From NCBI RefSeq assembly GCF_009649815.1, contig NZ_WJIC01000013.1, positions 141,365 to 205,364 on the forward strand: a stretch of DNA of 64,000 bases. Reading direction: 5' to 3'. The DNA is from Nocardia sp. SYP-A9097. Lineage in GTDB: Bacteria; Actinomycetota; Actinomycetes; Mycobacteriales; Mycobacteriaceae. The position numbers and the translations under genes were made by a program. The notes under the pieces are model-generated. The model was not told the DNA's origin. It did not search any database and saw only the letters and a list, made by a program, of their open reading frames with translations. The stretch's first letter is position 1. Every line of letters starts with the position of its first letter. Positions 24,975 through 33,288 of this stretch are shown piece after piece.

Positions 24975-25649
24975 TCAGGCGCAGCAGTCGCAGTCATGTG
25001 AAGCTGCCGGCCCGGCGGTCGCGGTAGCGGGGGTTGGGCAGCAGGAGTCGCCTTTCCAGGCGTTGATGCCTTCTTTGATGGCTATGGCGGCTATTGCCAG
25101 GGCGGCTAGGGGGTCTGCCCAGGACCAGGTGAAGAGGGTGTTGAGGAGGAGGCCGACTAGGAGGATTGCGGAGAGGAAGGTTTGTTTGGAGTCGGCTACC
25201 GCTGAGGCCGAGCCCAACTCTCGGCCTGCTCTGCGTTGGGACCAAGACAGGACGGGCATTATTGCGAGACTGGCTGCGGCCAGGGCGATTCCGATGGAGG
25301 AGTGTTCGGCGTCTGCTGCGCCGAGGAGGGATCGGGCGGAGTCGACTGTGACGTAGAGGGCCAGGGCGAAGAAGGAGAAGGCGATTAGGCGGAGGGTGGT
25401 TTTCTCGCGGGATTCCGGGTTCGGGGAGGAGAACTGCCAGGCCACGGCGGCTGCGGAGGAGACTTCGATTATCGAGTCCAAGCCGAAGCCGATCAGGGCC
25501 GTCGAGGAGGCTCGGTTGCCTTCGGTGAGGGCGATGATCGCTTCGAGCACGTTGTAGGAGATGGTTGCTGCGACGAGCCAGCGGATCTGCCTGGTTAGCA
25601 ACGCTTTTCGCTCAGGAGAGGGGGCCGCGACCGACGGTACGGAGGGCAT
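24975..25649 (-). CDS. Cation transporter (CDF-like) with Cys-rich tail
   Basis: 224 residues from ATG 25649, with five or six membrane segments. GFGLDSIIEVSSA holds the metal-site Asp, and HSSIGIALAAASLAIMP and SWADPLAALAIA carry further conserved His and Asp residues. The tail ends SCCPTP...HDCDCCA, probably a soft-metal handle. It lies 11 bases after the ArsR/CmtR-like gene and should export the metal sensed by it (Cd, Pb or Zn) across the inner membrane. Confidence 0.82.
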   Translation of the reverse strand: MPSVPSVAAPSPERKALLTRQIRWLVAATISYNVLEAIIALTEGNRASSTALIGFGLDSIIEVSSAAAVAWQFSSPNPESREKTTLRLIAFSFFALALYVTVDSARSLLGAADAEHSSIGIALAAASLAIMPVLSWSQRRAGRELGSASAVADSKQTFLSAILLVGLLLNTLFTWSWADPLAALAIAAIAIKEGINAWKGDSCCPTPATATAGPAASHDCDCCA

Positions 25650-25660
25650 GCCGAGCGATA

Positions 25661-25990
25661 TCAGCAGCAGCCTTCGGTTTCGGATGATGCGCAGCAGGCC
25701 GGATCTACGGCCAGGACGAGGCCCAGGAGGTCTTCCAGGGCTCGGGCGATGCGGGGGTCGGCCAGTTCGTAGCGGGCGCGGCGGCCTTCCGGAACCGCGA
25801 CCACCAAGCCGCAACCGCGTAGGCAGGCAAGGTGATTGGAGAGGATCTGACGGGAGACGCCGATTCGGTCGGCCAGGTCGGAAGGGTAGCGGGGCTCCGT
25901 CCGCAGGCTCAGCAGGATTTGGGTGCGAGTCGGGTCCGAGAGTGCGTGGCCGAAGCGGGCCAGGGCATCGGTGTGTAGCGACGTTTCCAC
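25661..25990 (-). CDS. ArsR/SmtB-family metal sensor, CmtR-like
   Basis: 109 residues. The winged helix includes a CLRGC metal site in the recognition helix (C56 and C60) and C-terminal cysteines (C99, C100, C108, C109). This matches Mycobacterium CmtR, which binds Cd and Pb with C57, C61 and C102. Metal binding should release it from the operator just upstream. It is the first gene of the metal-export pair. Confidence 0.88.
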   Translation of the reverse strand: METSLHTDALARFGHALSDPTRTQILLSLRTEPRYPSDLADRIGVSRQILSNHLACLRGCGLVVAVPEGRRARYELADPRIARALEDLLGLVLAVDPACCASSETEGCC

Positions 25991-25994
25991 CCGA

Positions 25995-26040
25995 CCAATA
26001 GTACAGATAATTCTGTATTCAGATCAATCTGAACTATTGG
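25995..26040. promoter_or_regulatory. Nested inverted repeats, CmtR-like operator
   Basis: The region upstream of the ArsR gene holds TACAGA-TAAT-TCTGTA (26002-26017) and TTCAGAT-CA-ATCTGAA (26018-26033), both inside an outer pair CCAATAGT (25995-26002) and ACTATTGG (26033-26040). ArsR sensors bind such TTCA/TGAA dyads. The right part overlaps the end of the WYL gene. Confidence 0.65.
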
Positions 26041-27085
26041 AACCTGCGGCATGGAGTCTGCTTGCCAGCGCGTGGCAGCGGGTGGCGAGTTCGGGAGGGG
26101 TCAGTACTTCGAAGTCGTGGCCGAGTCGTAGGACATGGAGGAGGACGGCGTCGAGATCGGCTGCGCCACTGAGCACTTCGCAGCGTTCCCGGCCTCGCGG
26201 TTGGACGACGGCCGCTGCGGCCGGGATTTGCGCGCGGACCGTGGCTGCGGGGGCGTGCACCAGGAATCGGGCCTGCTGGGCGTAGACGCGGCTGGCCACG
26301 CTCTCCTGTACATAGGTGACCGCGTCGGGGGCGGGCCGGGGGTGGAAACGCCAGGTGCGGGCGGTGACCGCGGTCATGCGGTCGACGCGGAAGCTGCGCC
26401 AGTCTGCGCGGTCGAGGTCGTAAGCGAACAGGTACCAGCGGCGGTCGGAGGCGACCAGTCGGTACGGCTCGACGCGGCGGCGGCGGAGCGTGGCATCGGA
26501 CGGATAGTCGAAGCCGGTCTCGAGTTCATCGCGGCAGGACCTGGCCAGGGTCATGAGCACCTCCGGATCGACGGGGGTGCGGCCCCCGTCGAATGATTCG
26601 ATCGCCCCGGTGAGGGTGCGCACCTCATGCCGTAAACGGCTGGGCAGCACGCGATCCAGCTTGGTGAGCGCCCGGAGTGCGGCATCACCGACACCGGCGA
26701 CCGCGCCACCCGCGCCGACCAGCAGTGCGACCGCGGTGACGATCGCCTCCTCATCGTCGAGCAGCAGCGGCGGCAGATCCTGCCCGGACCCGAGCTGATA
26801 TCCGCCGCCGACACCCTGACTCGCGTGTACCGGATAGCCCAGTGCACGAAGGCGTTCGACATCCCGGCGAACCGTACGCGGTGTGACTCCGAGCCGGTCG
26901 GCGAGTTCGGGGCCGGTCCAGACTTGGCGTTGCTGCAGCAGCCCGAGCAGGTTGAGCACCCGCTCGGTGGTACCGCGCACCTCACCGGATGCGATATCGG
27001 CCGGGTCGCGCCCCGCCGCATCAGCCGGGTCGCGGCCATTCGCCGCTTCCGTGCCGCGGCGGCCGCCATCTTCCATGTCGCCCAT
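26024..27085 (-). CDS. WYL-domain HTH regulator (YafY/DeoR type)
   Basis: 353 residues from ATG 27085. The helix-turn-helix is at about residues 35-85 (RVLNLLGLLQQRQVWTGPEL, TPRTVRRDVERLRALGYPV). The WYL domain follows with RRWYLFAYDLDRADWRSFRV in place of the name-giving triad, a sensor fold for nucleotides or small ligands. It is divergent from a DinB-RidA gene, a frequent neighbour of WYL regulators, and a perfect 10-bp-arm inverted repeat lies between the two. Confidence 0.85.
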   Translation of the reverse strand: MGDMEDGGRRGTEAANGRDPADAAGRDPADIASGEVRGTTERVLNLLGLLQQRQVWTGPELADRLGVTPRTVRRDVERLRALGYPVHASQGVGGGYQLGSGQDLPPLLLDDEEAIVTAVALLVGAGGAVAGVGDAALRALTKLDRVLPSRLRHEVRTLTGAIESFDGGRTPVDPEVLMTLARSCRDELETGFDYPSDATLRRRRVEPYRLVASDRRWYLFAYDLDRADWRSFRVDRMTAVTARTWRFHPRPAPDAVTYVQESVASRVYAQQARFLVHAPAATVRAQIPAAAAVVQPRGRERCEVLSGAADLDAVLLHVLRLGHDFEVLTPPELATRCHALASRLHAAGSNSSD

Positions 27086-27094
27086 CCTTCCCAA

Positions 27095-27121
27095 AATAGC
27101 GGACCGATTCTGTCCGCTATT
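27095..27121. promoter_or_regulatory. Inverted repeat operator between WYL regulator and DinB-RidA gene
   Basis: AATAGCGGAC (27095-27104) and GTCCGCTATT (27112-27121) form a perfect 10-bp dyad with a 7-base spacer. It sits 10 bases from one start codon and 18 from the other, so one bound regulator would cover both promoters. Confidence 0.65.
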
Positions 27122-27138
27122 GGTGTGAGGGTGGGTGC

Positions 27139-28104
27139 ATGGCAGCTGAAATAGACTGGAATCGCACGCTTCGTGAGCAGTGGGAAACCCACTGGAACAA
27201 TCAGATTCGGGCCCGGCTACGGGGACTGACCGACGATGAGTACTTCTGGTCACCGGCGGCGGATGCTTGGACGGTGCGGCCACGGGACACGTCGACCGCG
27301 TTGGCCCAGCCCGGTACCGGCGACTTCACGATCGACTACACCTATCCCGAGCCGGTGCCCGCGGCCTTCACCACCATCGCCTGGCGACTCGCGCATGTGA
27401 TTGTCGGTGTACTCGCCGCCCGCAATGCCGCGCATTTCGGCGCACCGGAGGCGTCGTATCAGAGCTGGGAGTACGCGGGCAGCGCGTCCGCCGCGCTGGA
27501 GCAGCTGGAGACCCAGCTCGACACCTGGTTCACCGGCGTAGCCAAGCTCACCGATGCCGAGCTGCGTGCTCCGATGGGCCCGAAGGAGCCCTATCCGGAG
27601 GCCCCGACGGCCGATCTGGTGCTGCATATCAATCGTGAACTGATCCACCATCTTTCGGAGGTCTGTCTGCTGCGTGACCTCTACCTCCATACGCATGCCG
27701 AAGGAGATTCCTCGACCTCCGAGCCGATTCACCTCGACCCGGAAGAACTGCACTACAACCCGGCCTTCACACAGGGAGTGATCGCGCCGGCGGGGAAGAC
27801 GCTCTACGTCGGTGGCCAGCTGGGCACCGACGGTGCCGGACAGATGCTGGAAGGCATTGCGGCGCAAGTGAAACAGGCCATGCGTAATGTGCTGGCTGTT
27901 CTCGCCGCGGCGGGGTCCGGGCCGGAGCATGTGGTGAAGATGACCATCTATCTGGTCGACGGCGTCGATATCCAGGCCGGCTTCGCCGCGTCGCAGGAGA
28001 TCTGGGGCGATCATCGCACCGCGATCACCAGCGTCACCACTGCGAAGCATGGGCGGCCGGGGGCGCTGGTGGAGATCGACGCCATCGCGATCATTCCCGA
28101 ATAG
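27139..28104 (+). CDS. DinB-RidA fusion protein
   Basis: 321 residues. Residues 1-185 are a DinB_2-type four-helix bundle with histidines for a metal (H in WRLAHVIVG, and ELIHHLSEVCLL). Residues 195-321 are a RidA/YjgF domain (NPAFTQGVIAPAGKTLYVGG, ending GALVEIDAIAIIPE), family members of which hydrolyse reactive enamines and imines. The two are normally separate proteins. DinB proteins often transfer thiols or detoxify, so the fusion may couple two detoxification steps. It is controlled by the divergent WYL regulator. Confidence 0.85.
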   Translation: MAAEIDWNRTLREQWETHWNNQIRARLRGLTDDEYFWSPAADAWTVRPRDTSTALAQPGTGDFTIDYTYPEPVPAAFTTIAWRLAHVIVGVLAARNAAHFGAPEASYQSWEYAGSASAALEQLETQLDTWFTGVAKLTDAELRAPMGPKEPYPEAPTADLVLHINRELIHHLSEVCLLRDLYLHTHAEGDSSTSEPIHLDPEELHYNPAFTQGVIAPAGKTLYVGGQLGTDGAGQMLEGIAAQVKQAMRNVLAVLAAAGSGPEHVVKMTIYLVDGVDIQAGFAASQEIWGDHRTAITSVTTAKHGRPGALVEIDAIAIIPE

Positions 28105-28498
28105 TGCGGCGCGCCATGGCCTTTCGGTAGGCGATCCGCCAGCCCTGCGGATCGCGGCGGAGGGTGTCCTCGTAGACGGCGGATCCGGCCGCGCCGTCGG
28201 CGGCGACGGCCAGGCCCTTGGAGTGGGTGGTCACGGTCTCGCCGTCCTGTCGGGTGATGACGATATTGGTGACGTGATGCCCCAGGGGCTGGTTCTCGTC
28301 AGATTGGACGCCGTTCACCAGGTCCAGCATTGCCGGTAGCCCATACAGGGTGCCGTATCCGAAATCCGTTATGTCGAAGACGATGTCGTCGGTGAAGACC
28401 TCGCCGAGGCGATCCCATTCGCGGTCGTCTATCAGGTGGCCGTGCAGGGCGATGACCTCGTGGATGGCGATTCTGTCTTCGAGAGTGATGTCAGGCAT
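28091..28498 (-). CDS. SnoaL-like (NTF2-fold) protein
   Basis: 135 residues from ATG 28498 (MPDITLEDRIAIHEVIALHG). The order is typical of SnoaL_4 proteins: an IHEVIALHGHLIDDREWDRL helix with the conserved aspartates, then FTDDIVFDI, and a C-terminal GWRIAYRKAMARR. It shares a divergent promoter with the TetR gene next door, so it is likely the regulated target. Its 3' end overlaps the DinB-RidA gene by 14 bases. Confidence 0.82.
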   Translation of the reverse strand: MPDITLEDRIAIHEVIALHGHLIDDREWDRLGEVFTDDIVFDITDFGYGTLYGLPAMLDLVNGVQSDENQPLGHHVTNIVITRQDGETVTTHSKGLAVAADGAAGSAVYEDTLRRDPQGWRIAYRKAMARRTIRE

Positions 28499-28528
28499 GC
28501 GAATTCCTCTTCGGTGCAATAGCTTCAC

Positions 28529-28554
28529 GTAAGTGGGGTGACCACCCCACTTAC
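28529..28554. promoter_or_regulatory. TetR operator with 12-bp perfect arms
   Basis: GTAAGTGGGGTG and CACCCCACTTAC are perfect inverse complements separated by two bases. A further half-site CACCCCACTTA occurs at 28579-28589. The array lies between the SnoaL gene and the TetR gene and may overlap both promoters. Confidence 0.72.
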
Positions 28555-28606
28555 CTTCACGTACGATACGGAGGACCCACCCCACTTAGCAAGAAGGTTT
28601 TCGAAA

Positions 28607-29173
28607 ATGGGAGCAACTCCCAGTTCACCAGGTCGGCGGCGAGCCGATGCGCAGCGGAATCGCGACCGCCTGGTCGTGGCGGCAAGCGAGGTGATCGGCG
28701 AGACCGGCGCGGACGCCTCACTGGAGGAGATCGCCCGCCGCGCCGGCGTCGGCTCGGCCACCCTGCACCGGCATTTCCCAAGCCGCGCAGAGCTATTGGG
28801 GGCCGTACTACACGAACGCGTGCAGGGCCTGTGCGCCCGCGCCGAGGAACTGTCGACCGCGCCGAACGCGGGCGCGGCGCTGGTGACCTGGCTGCGGGAT
28901 GTGGTGACGCACGCCGCCACCGCACGCGGGCTGGGCCCGGCGCTCTCCGGCTACGAGGCCGATCCGGAGTTCGAGCCGCACACCATGATTCGGCGAGCCG
29001 CCCAACCACTCCTGGATCGCGCCCAGCGCGAGGGCGAGATCGCCGCGAGCGTCACCGTCGATGACGTCCTGCAACTCGCCAATGGCGTAGCCCTGGCCAC
29101 GGAGTCCCTTCCCAACGCGGCCCACCGAGCCGACGCGTTGATGGCGCTCGTCTCCCACGGACTCCTGTCCTGA
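28607..29173 (+). CDS. TetR-family regulator
   Basis: 188 residues from ATG 28607. The helix-turn-helix is ASLEEIARRAGVGSATLHRH with a following FPSRAEL. The C-terminal part matches the TetR_C group common in Nocardia. It should repress itself and the SnoaL gene through the 12-bp-arm dyad. A strong bidirectional terminator follows at once. Confidence 0.88.
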   Translation: MGATPSSPGRRRADAQRNRDRLVVAASEVIGETGADASLEEIARRAGVGSATLHRHFPSRAELLGAVLHERVQGLCARAEELSTAPNAGAALVTWLRDVVTHAATARGLGPALSGYEADPEFEPHTMIRRAAQPLLDRAQREGEIAASVTVDDVLQLANGVALATESLPNAAHRADALMALVSHGLLS

Positions 29174-29175
29174 AC

Positions 29176-29220
29176 GAAAACAGCGCCCGCCCCGAGAAGC
29201 TCAGGGCGGGCGCTGTTTTC
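29176..29220. terminator. Strong bidirectional terminator
   Basis: A perfect 17-bp stem (arms 29176-29192 and 29204-29220; GAAAACAGCGCCCGCCC and its complement) with an 11-base loop and A/T flanks. It separates the TetR gene from the convergent conservon. Confidence 0.9.
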
Positions 29221-29236
29221 GAGTCGCGGAGCGCAG

Positions 29237-29827
29237 CTACGCCACGGGCGTCGCCGCCGCCCGGGTGATGAGGTACTCCACGAGCGTCATGAGCACATTC
29301 TTGGCCGACGGGCGATCACGGGCATCGCAGAGCAGCACGGGTATCTGCTCGTCGAGGTCCAGCGCTTCGCGCACCTCCGCCGGCGTGTAGAGCGGTGCGC
29401 CTTCGAAGCAATTGACCGCGACCGTGAACGCCACACCGCGGCGTTCGAAGAAGTCGATCGCCGCGAAGGAGCCTTCGAGCCGCCGGGTATCGGCCAGGAC
29501 GACCGCTCCCAGCGCTCCGCGCGCCAATTCGTCCCAGAGGAACCAGAATCGGTCCTGTCCGGGGGTTCCGAACAGGTACAGCACCAGGTTTCGATCAATG
29601 GTGATGCGGCCGAAGTCCAAGGCCACCGTGGTGGTGGTCTTGCCTTCGACGCCGCGCAGGTCGTCGACCCCCGCGGAGAGTTCGGTGATGAGTTCTTCGG
29701 TTCTCAGCGGTGTGATTTCGCTGAGCGCCCCCACCATGGTTGTCTTGCCCACGCCGAAACCGCCGGCGATGAGAATTTTCACCGAGGCGGCCATAGGCTG
29801 GGATTGGTCAAAGTTTTCGGATGCCAT
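29237..29827 (-). CDS. Conservon small GTPase (CvnD/MglA-like), copy 1
   Basis: 196 residues from ATG 29827. The P-loop GGFGVGKTT, the switch II GTPGQDRF and VNCFEGAP, in place of the classical NKxD, are typical of the actinobacterial conservon GTPases. Conservons couple a sensor kinase, a roadblock protein, a DUF742 protein and this GTPase in a membrane-linked signalling complex. It overlaps the end of the DUF742 gene by 20 bases. Confidence 0.9.
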   Translation of the reverse strand: MASENFDQSQPMAASVKILIAGGFGVGKTTMVGALSEITPLRTEELITELSAGVDDLRGVEGKTTTTVALDFGRITIDRNLVLYLFGTPGQDRFWFLWDELARGALGAVVLADTRRLEGSFAAIDFFERRGVAFTVAVNCFEGAPLYTPAEVREALDLDEQIPVLLCDARDRPSAKNVLMTLVEYLITRAAATPVA

Positions 29828-30185
29828 CGAGTACAGCTCGCAAAATGTTGAGGTCACCGGGTGCGGTGTCCGGAGAAACCGGCGCCCGGAACTTGAGGAT
29901 GCCGTCGGAGATGAGATCGCCGACGAGGATCTTGGTCACTGCAAGTGGAAACCGCAGGGCCGCCGACACTTCGGCGACCGACAGCGGGAGCCTGCACAGG
30001 CGCACGATGTCGCCGTATTCCGGTTCGACCCGGCGCAACGGTGGGGCCGCATTGGGCACCACCACTACCGTGAGCATGTCGAGGTCATGCCCTGCGCCCA
30101 TGGTTCGACCGCCGGTCCTGGCGTATGGGCGCACCAATGGACCTGCTTGATCGTCGAACCAATGATCCCCCGGTCTGGCCATCAT
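29808..30185 (-). CDS. DUF742 conservon protein (CvnC-like)
   Basis: 125 residues. A variable N-terminus (RPYARTGGRT) leads to the DUF742 core with a winged-helix-like segment IVRLCRLPLSVAEVSAALRF and LVGDLISDGILK. The start codon lies in the ATGA that ends the roadblock gene. Its partner is the GTPase. No counterpart exists in the second conservon. Confidence 0.9.
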   Translation of the reverse strand: MMARPGDHWFDDQAGPLVRPYARTGGRTMGAGHDLDMLTVVVVPNAAPPLRRVEPEYGDIVRLCRLPLSVAEVSAALRFPLAVTKILVGDLISDGILKFRAPVSPDTAPGDLNILRAVLDGIRKL

Positions 30186-30607
30186 GACAGCCTGGGGTTA
30201 ACCTGTCCGGCCAGGTGATGGCGCGGCGTGGTGGACAGATAGGTGCCGACGCGCTGCACGGTCAGGTTCATCTCGTAGGCGACCATGCCGAGGTTGGCCT
30301 GTTCGTTGGCCTGCAAGGCAAGGCAGGCGTGGCTGCCCGCCGCGGTCACGAACAGTACGGCGCGATCCAGTTCGATGACCGCCTGGCGGACGCCGCCGCC
30401 GTCGAACCGGCTGCCCGCGCTACGGGCGAGTCCGTAGAGGGTGGAGGACATGGCGCCGAAGTGTTCGGCGTCCTCTCGGCTCATGGACGTGGAGCGGCCC
30501 AGCAGCAGGCCGTCGGTGGAGTGAACCACCGCGTGCCGGACGCCTGCGAGCCGATCCACCAGATCATCGAGTAGCCAGTTGAGATCACCAGCGTTTGAGG
30601 TGGTCAC
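30182..30607 (-). CDS. Roadblock/LC7 protein (CvnB-like), copy 1
   Basis: 141 residues from GTG 30607, inside the last 23 bases of the kinase gene. The domain reads WLLDDLVDRLAGVRHAVVHS, GLLLGRS, a VIELDRAVLFVTAAG strand and a C-terminal MVAYEMNLTVQRVG. Such proteins dimerise and act as GTPase regulators. Confidence 0.9.
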   Translation of the reverse strand: MTTSNAGDLNWLLDDLVDRLAGVRHAVVHSTDGLLLGRSTSMSREDAEHFGAMSSTLYGLARSAGSRFDGGGVRQAVIELDRAVLFVTAAGSHACLALQANEQANLGMVAYEMNLTVQRVGTYLSTTPRHHLAGQVNPRLS

Positions 30608-33194
30608 CGTCGCCTTCCTGTCGGTCCTGGAATGGGTGGGACACAGGCTCGACCGTGCCGGGATCGGCCCGGCGGCCCTGCCTGGTTCCGTTTTCGATGG
30701 CGGAGAACAGATCTCGGGCCTGCTCGGCCGTGCGGGTGGGCTGTTCGGACGACTCTTCAGCCGCCTTCTCCTGCGCCAATTCCGGTGCGAGACTTGCCTG
30801 CCGGCGCCTTCGCGGTAGCTCGGGCCGGACGTCGGAGCCAGTGTACTGGGACCGATCGAAGTCTCGTGTGCGGAAATCGGAATCCGGTTGCTGCTGTGCT
30901 GCGGGCGCCGGCGGAATGTATTGCGGCCGATTGGTGCTCGGGTGCGTCGGTGGTTCGAAGGGTCGCGGGGTATCGAAAGACATCTGTCGCTCCGGGGCGC
31001 GTGGTTCGGGCCGGGCAGGCAGGGCTGGATTCGAGAACGGCGCGGGGGCAGGCTGTTCGAGTTGCCGGGGCAACTCGAACGGCCCGGGATTGCCGATCGA
31101 CTTGGGGGCTTCGAACGGGTTGGGGGCTTCGATCTGCTTGGACGCCTCGAACTGCGCTTGCGCCTCGAGTTGTTTGGCGGTCTCGGCGGCCAGGGCGGCA
31201 TGGAACTGCCCGGTGTCGAATGCGGTGGGCACGGCCGGGATTTCGCCGGTCCGGCCCGCCGCGACGGTGAGCCCGGAGGGCACCAGCACGATGGCGCGCA
31301 CGCCGCCGTAGTCGGATTCGGCCAGTCGCACCGAGATGCCGTTGCGGACGGCCAGCTGCGCCACCACGAACATGCCGAGGCGGGAGTCCGAGAGCGTGGT
31401 GACGCCGAAATCCGGTGGGTTGCGCAGCATGTCGTTGATGCGGGCGAACTCGGCTTCGGGCATGCCCATGCCCTGGTCGACGATTTCGATGGCGATGCCC
31501 TTGCCGACCACATTGCCGCGCACCTCGACCTGCGACTGCGGCGGCGAGAAGTGCGCGGCATTGTCGACGAGTTCGGCGAGCAGGTGGATGAGGTCGGCGA
31601 CGGCGGAACCGGCGACCGCGATCTCGGGCAGTCGGGTGATCTTGACGCGGGTGTAGTCCATCGCCTCGCCCACACCGCTTCGCACCAGCTCGATGAGCTG
31701 CACCGGGTTTCGCCACTGCCGCCCGGGCTGGCCGCCCGCGAGAATGATCAGGTTCTCGGCATTGCGGCGCTCGCGGGTGGCGAGGTGGTCGAGCCGGAAG
31801 AAGATCTCCAGCAGCGCCGGGTCCTCCTGTTTGGCCTCGGCCTCGTCGAGCACCTCGAGCTGGCGGTGTACCACCACCTGGCTGCGGTGCGCGATATTGA
31901 GGAACACGGCCTTCACACCCTCACGGGTGCGGGCCTCGGTGACCGCGGCGGCGACGGCGGCGGTGTGCGCGTGGCCGAATGCCTGTGCCACCTGACCGAT
32001 CTCGTCGGTGCCGAAGTCCAGCTGCGCCGTCTCGGAGCCGACCTCGACCGCCTTGCCATCGCGCAGCTGCGACATGATCTCGGGCAGTCGCTCATCGGCG
32101 AGTACCAGGGTCTCGTCGCGGAGTCGCTTGAGCCGCCCGATGATCCGGTTGGCGAGCAGCAGTGCGATGAGGAACGCCGAGAGCGAGACCAGCATCATGG
32201 CGCCACCGGCGAGGGCGGAGTTGCGCGCGCTGCGGTCGGCGGCCGCACCGGCCAGGTTCTGCCCGTTCTTGCTCTCGGTTTCCCAGAGTCCGATCAGCGT
32301 CGTATTGACCGCGGTGACCGTATCGTGCCATTCCTGGGTGGTGAAGGTGAGCGGCGCCATCGGCGCGCTCGCACCGGATTTCAGGGGTGCGGCCGTGATG
32401 GGATCGAGTGCGCGTGCCAGCAGCACGTTCTCCATCATGATCAGCCGCTGCCAGTTCGGATCATCGACCACGGCTTTGAACGTGGGACTGCCGGTGCTGC
32501 CGTCCGCGCCCGCGAGCGTCCCGATATTGACGCGGTACGCGCCGACCACCCGGGAGAATTCGATGGCCAGTTCCGGCGTCAGGGTGCCGTCCTTGAGCAG
32601 CACCTCGGCCAATGCCGCTCCGCGGGAAAGCATTTCGGAGGCGGAGACGATCTCCAGTGTTTCTGCGATCTTGACGGCGACCTCGGGGTCGGGAGCCGTC
32701 GTCTCCACGGCGCGGCTGCCGATGGAGATGAGGTCGAGCAGGTGCCCGTAGAAGTTGTAGGCGTCGGCCAAACCCAGTGCGTTGCCATCGATCTGGGTGC
32801 GCACGGCGGCGAGTGCGCGGGACAGGGTGAGGAAGCCGCCGACATCGCCGACGACAGCGTCCGGACCGTGCTGGGCCATGGCATCGGTGGTGGTGGCCAT
32901 ACCGCGCAGCGCGTTGTCCAGGCGGGTGCGAGCCTGGGTGAGGCTCTTCGGATTGGGTTCGTCACCCGAGAGTTGCGCCAGGGTGAGCTGGCGTTCCAGC
33001 TGTACCGAAACGATCAGTTCTTTGGCTAGAGGTGTGGCGGTGGTGAGCGCGTCCGCCCACTCTCGCGCGTTCTTGCCTTGTACCACCAGGTATCCCGCGC
33101 CACCCACACCGATTCCGAGCAATGCCAGGCTCGGAACCAATGCGATGGCGAGAACACGGGTCCGGACCCCGAGTCTCGCTTTGAACATCGCCAC
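30585..33194 (-). CDS. Conservon sensor kinase with nitrate-sensing-type domain (CvnA-like), copy 1
   Basis: 869 residues. A membrane segment (VLAIALVPSLALLGIGVGGA) precedes an extracellular NIT-like helical domain, a second segment (ALAGGAMMLVSLSAFLIALL), a HAMP region and a histidine-kinase-like core. A His-containing block NIAHRSQVVVHRQLEVLDEA replaces a normal H box. The ATPase has LVDNAAHFSPP, DQGMGMP and SRLGMFVVAQLA. The C-terminal 240 residues are Pro/Glu-rich and variable. It heads the four-gene conservon. Confidence 0.9.
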   Translation of the reverse strand: MAMFKARLGVRTRVLAIALVPSLALLGIGVGGAGYLVVQGKNAREWADALTTATPLAKELIVSVQLERQLTLAQLSGDEPNPKSLTQARTRLDNALRGMATTTDAMAQHGPDAVVGDVGGFLTLSRALAAVRTQIDGNALGLADAYNFYGHLLDLISIGSRAVETTAPDPEVAVKIAETLEIVSASEMLSRGAALAEVLLKDGTLTPELAIEFSRVVGAYRVNIGTLAGADGSTGSPTFKAVVDDPNWQRLIMMENVLLARALDPITAAPLKSGASAPMAPLTFTTQEWHDTVTAVNTTLIGLWETESKNGQNLAGAAADRSARNSALAGGAMMLVSLSAFLIALLLANRIIGRLKRLRDETLVLADERLPEIMSQLRDGKAVEVGSETAQLDFGTDEIGQVAQAFGHAHTAAVAAAVTEARTREGVKAVFLNIAHRSQVVVHRQLEVLDEAEAKQEDPALLEIFFRLDHLATRERRNAENLIILAGGQPGRQWRNPVQLIELVRSGVGEAMDYTRVKITRLPEIAVAGSAVADLIHLLAELVDNAAHFSPPQSQVEVRGNVVGKGIAIEIVDQGMGMPEAEFARINDMLRNPPDFGVTTLSDSRLGMFVVAQLAVRNGISVRLAESDYGGVRAIVLVPSGLTVAAGRTGEIPAVPTAFDTGQFHAALAAETAKQLEAQAQFEASKQIEAPNPFEAPKSIGNPGPFELPRQLEQPAPAPFSNPALPARPEPRAPERQMSFDTPRPFEPPTHPSTNRPQYIPPAPAAQQQPDSDFRTRDFDRSQYTGSDVRPELPRRRRQASLAPELAQEKAAEESSEQPTRTAEQARDLFSAIENGTRQGRRADPGTVEPVSHPFQDRQEGDGDHLKRW

Positions 33195-33288
33195 AACGTA
33201 ACGGGACGTGGATCACATTCTCAACCGTATCTCGTTCAGCGGGAACATGATTGACACGACAAGTTATGCATGCTTCGGAATCGAAGGG

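Noticed and set aside
30888..33029. 713-codon frame antisense to the first conservon kinase
   Set aside because: Antisense shadow; kinase frame is supported by clear domains.
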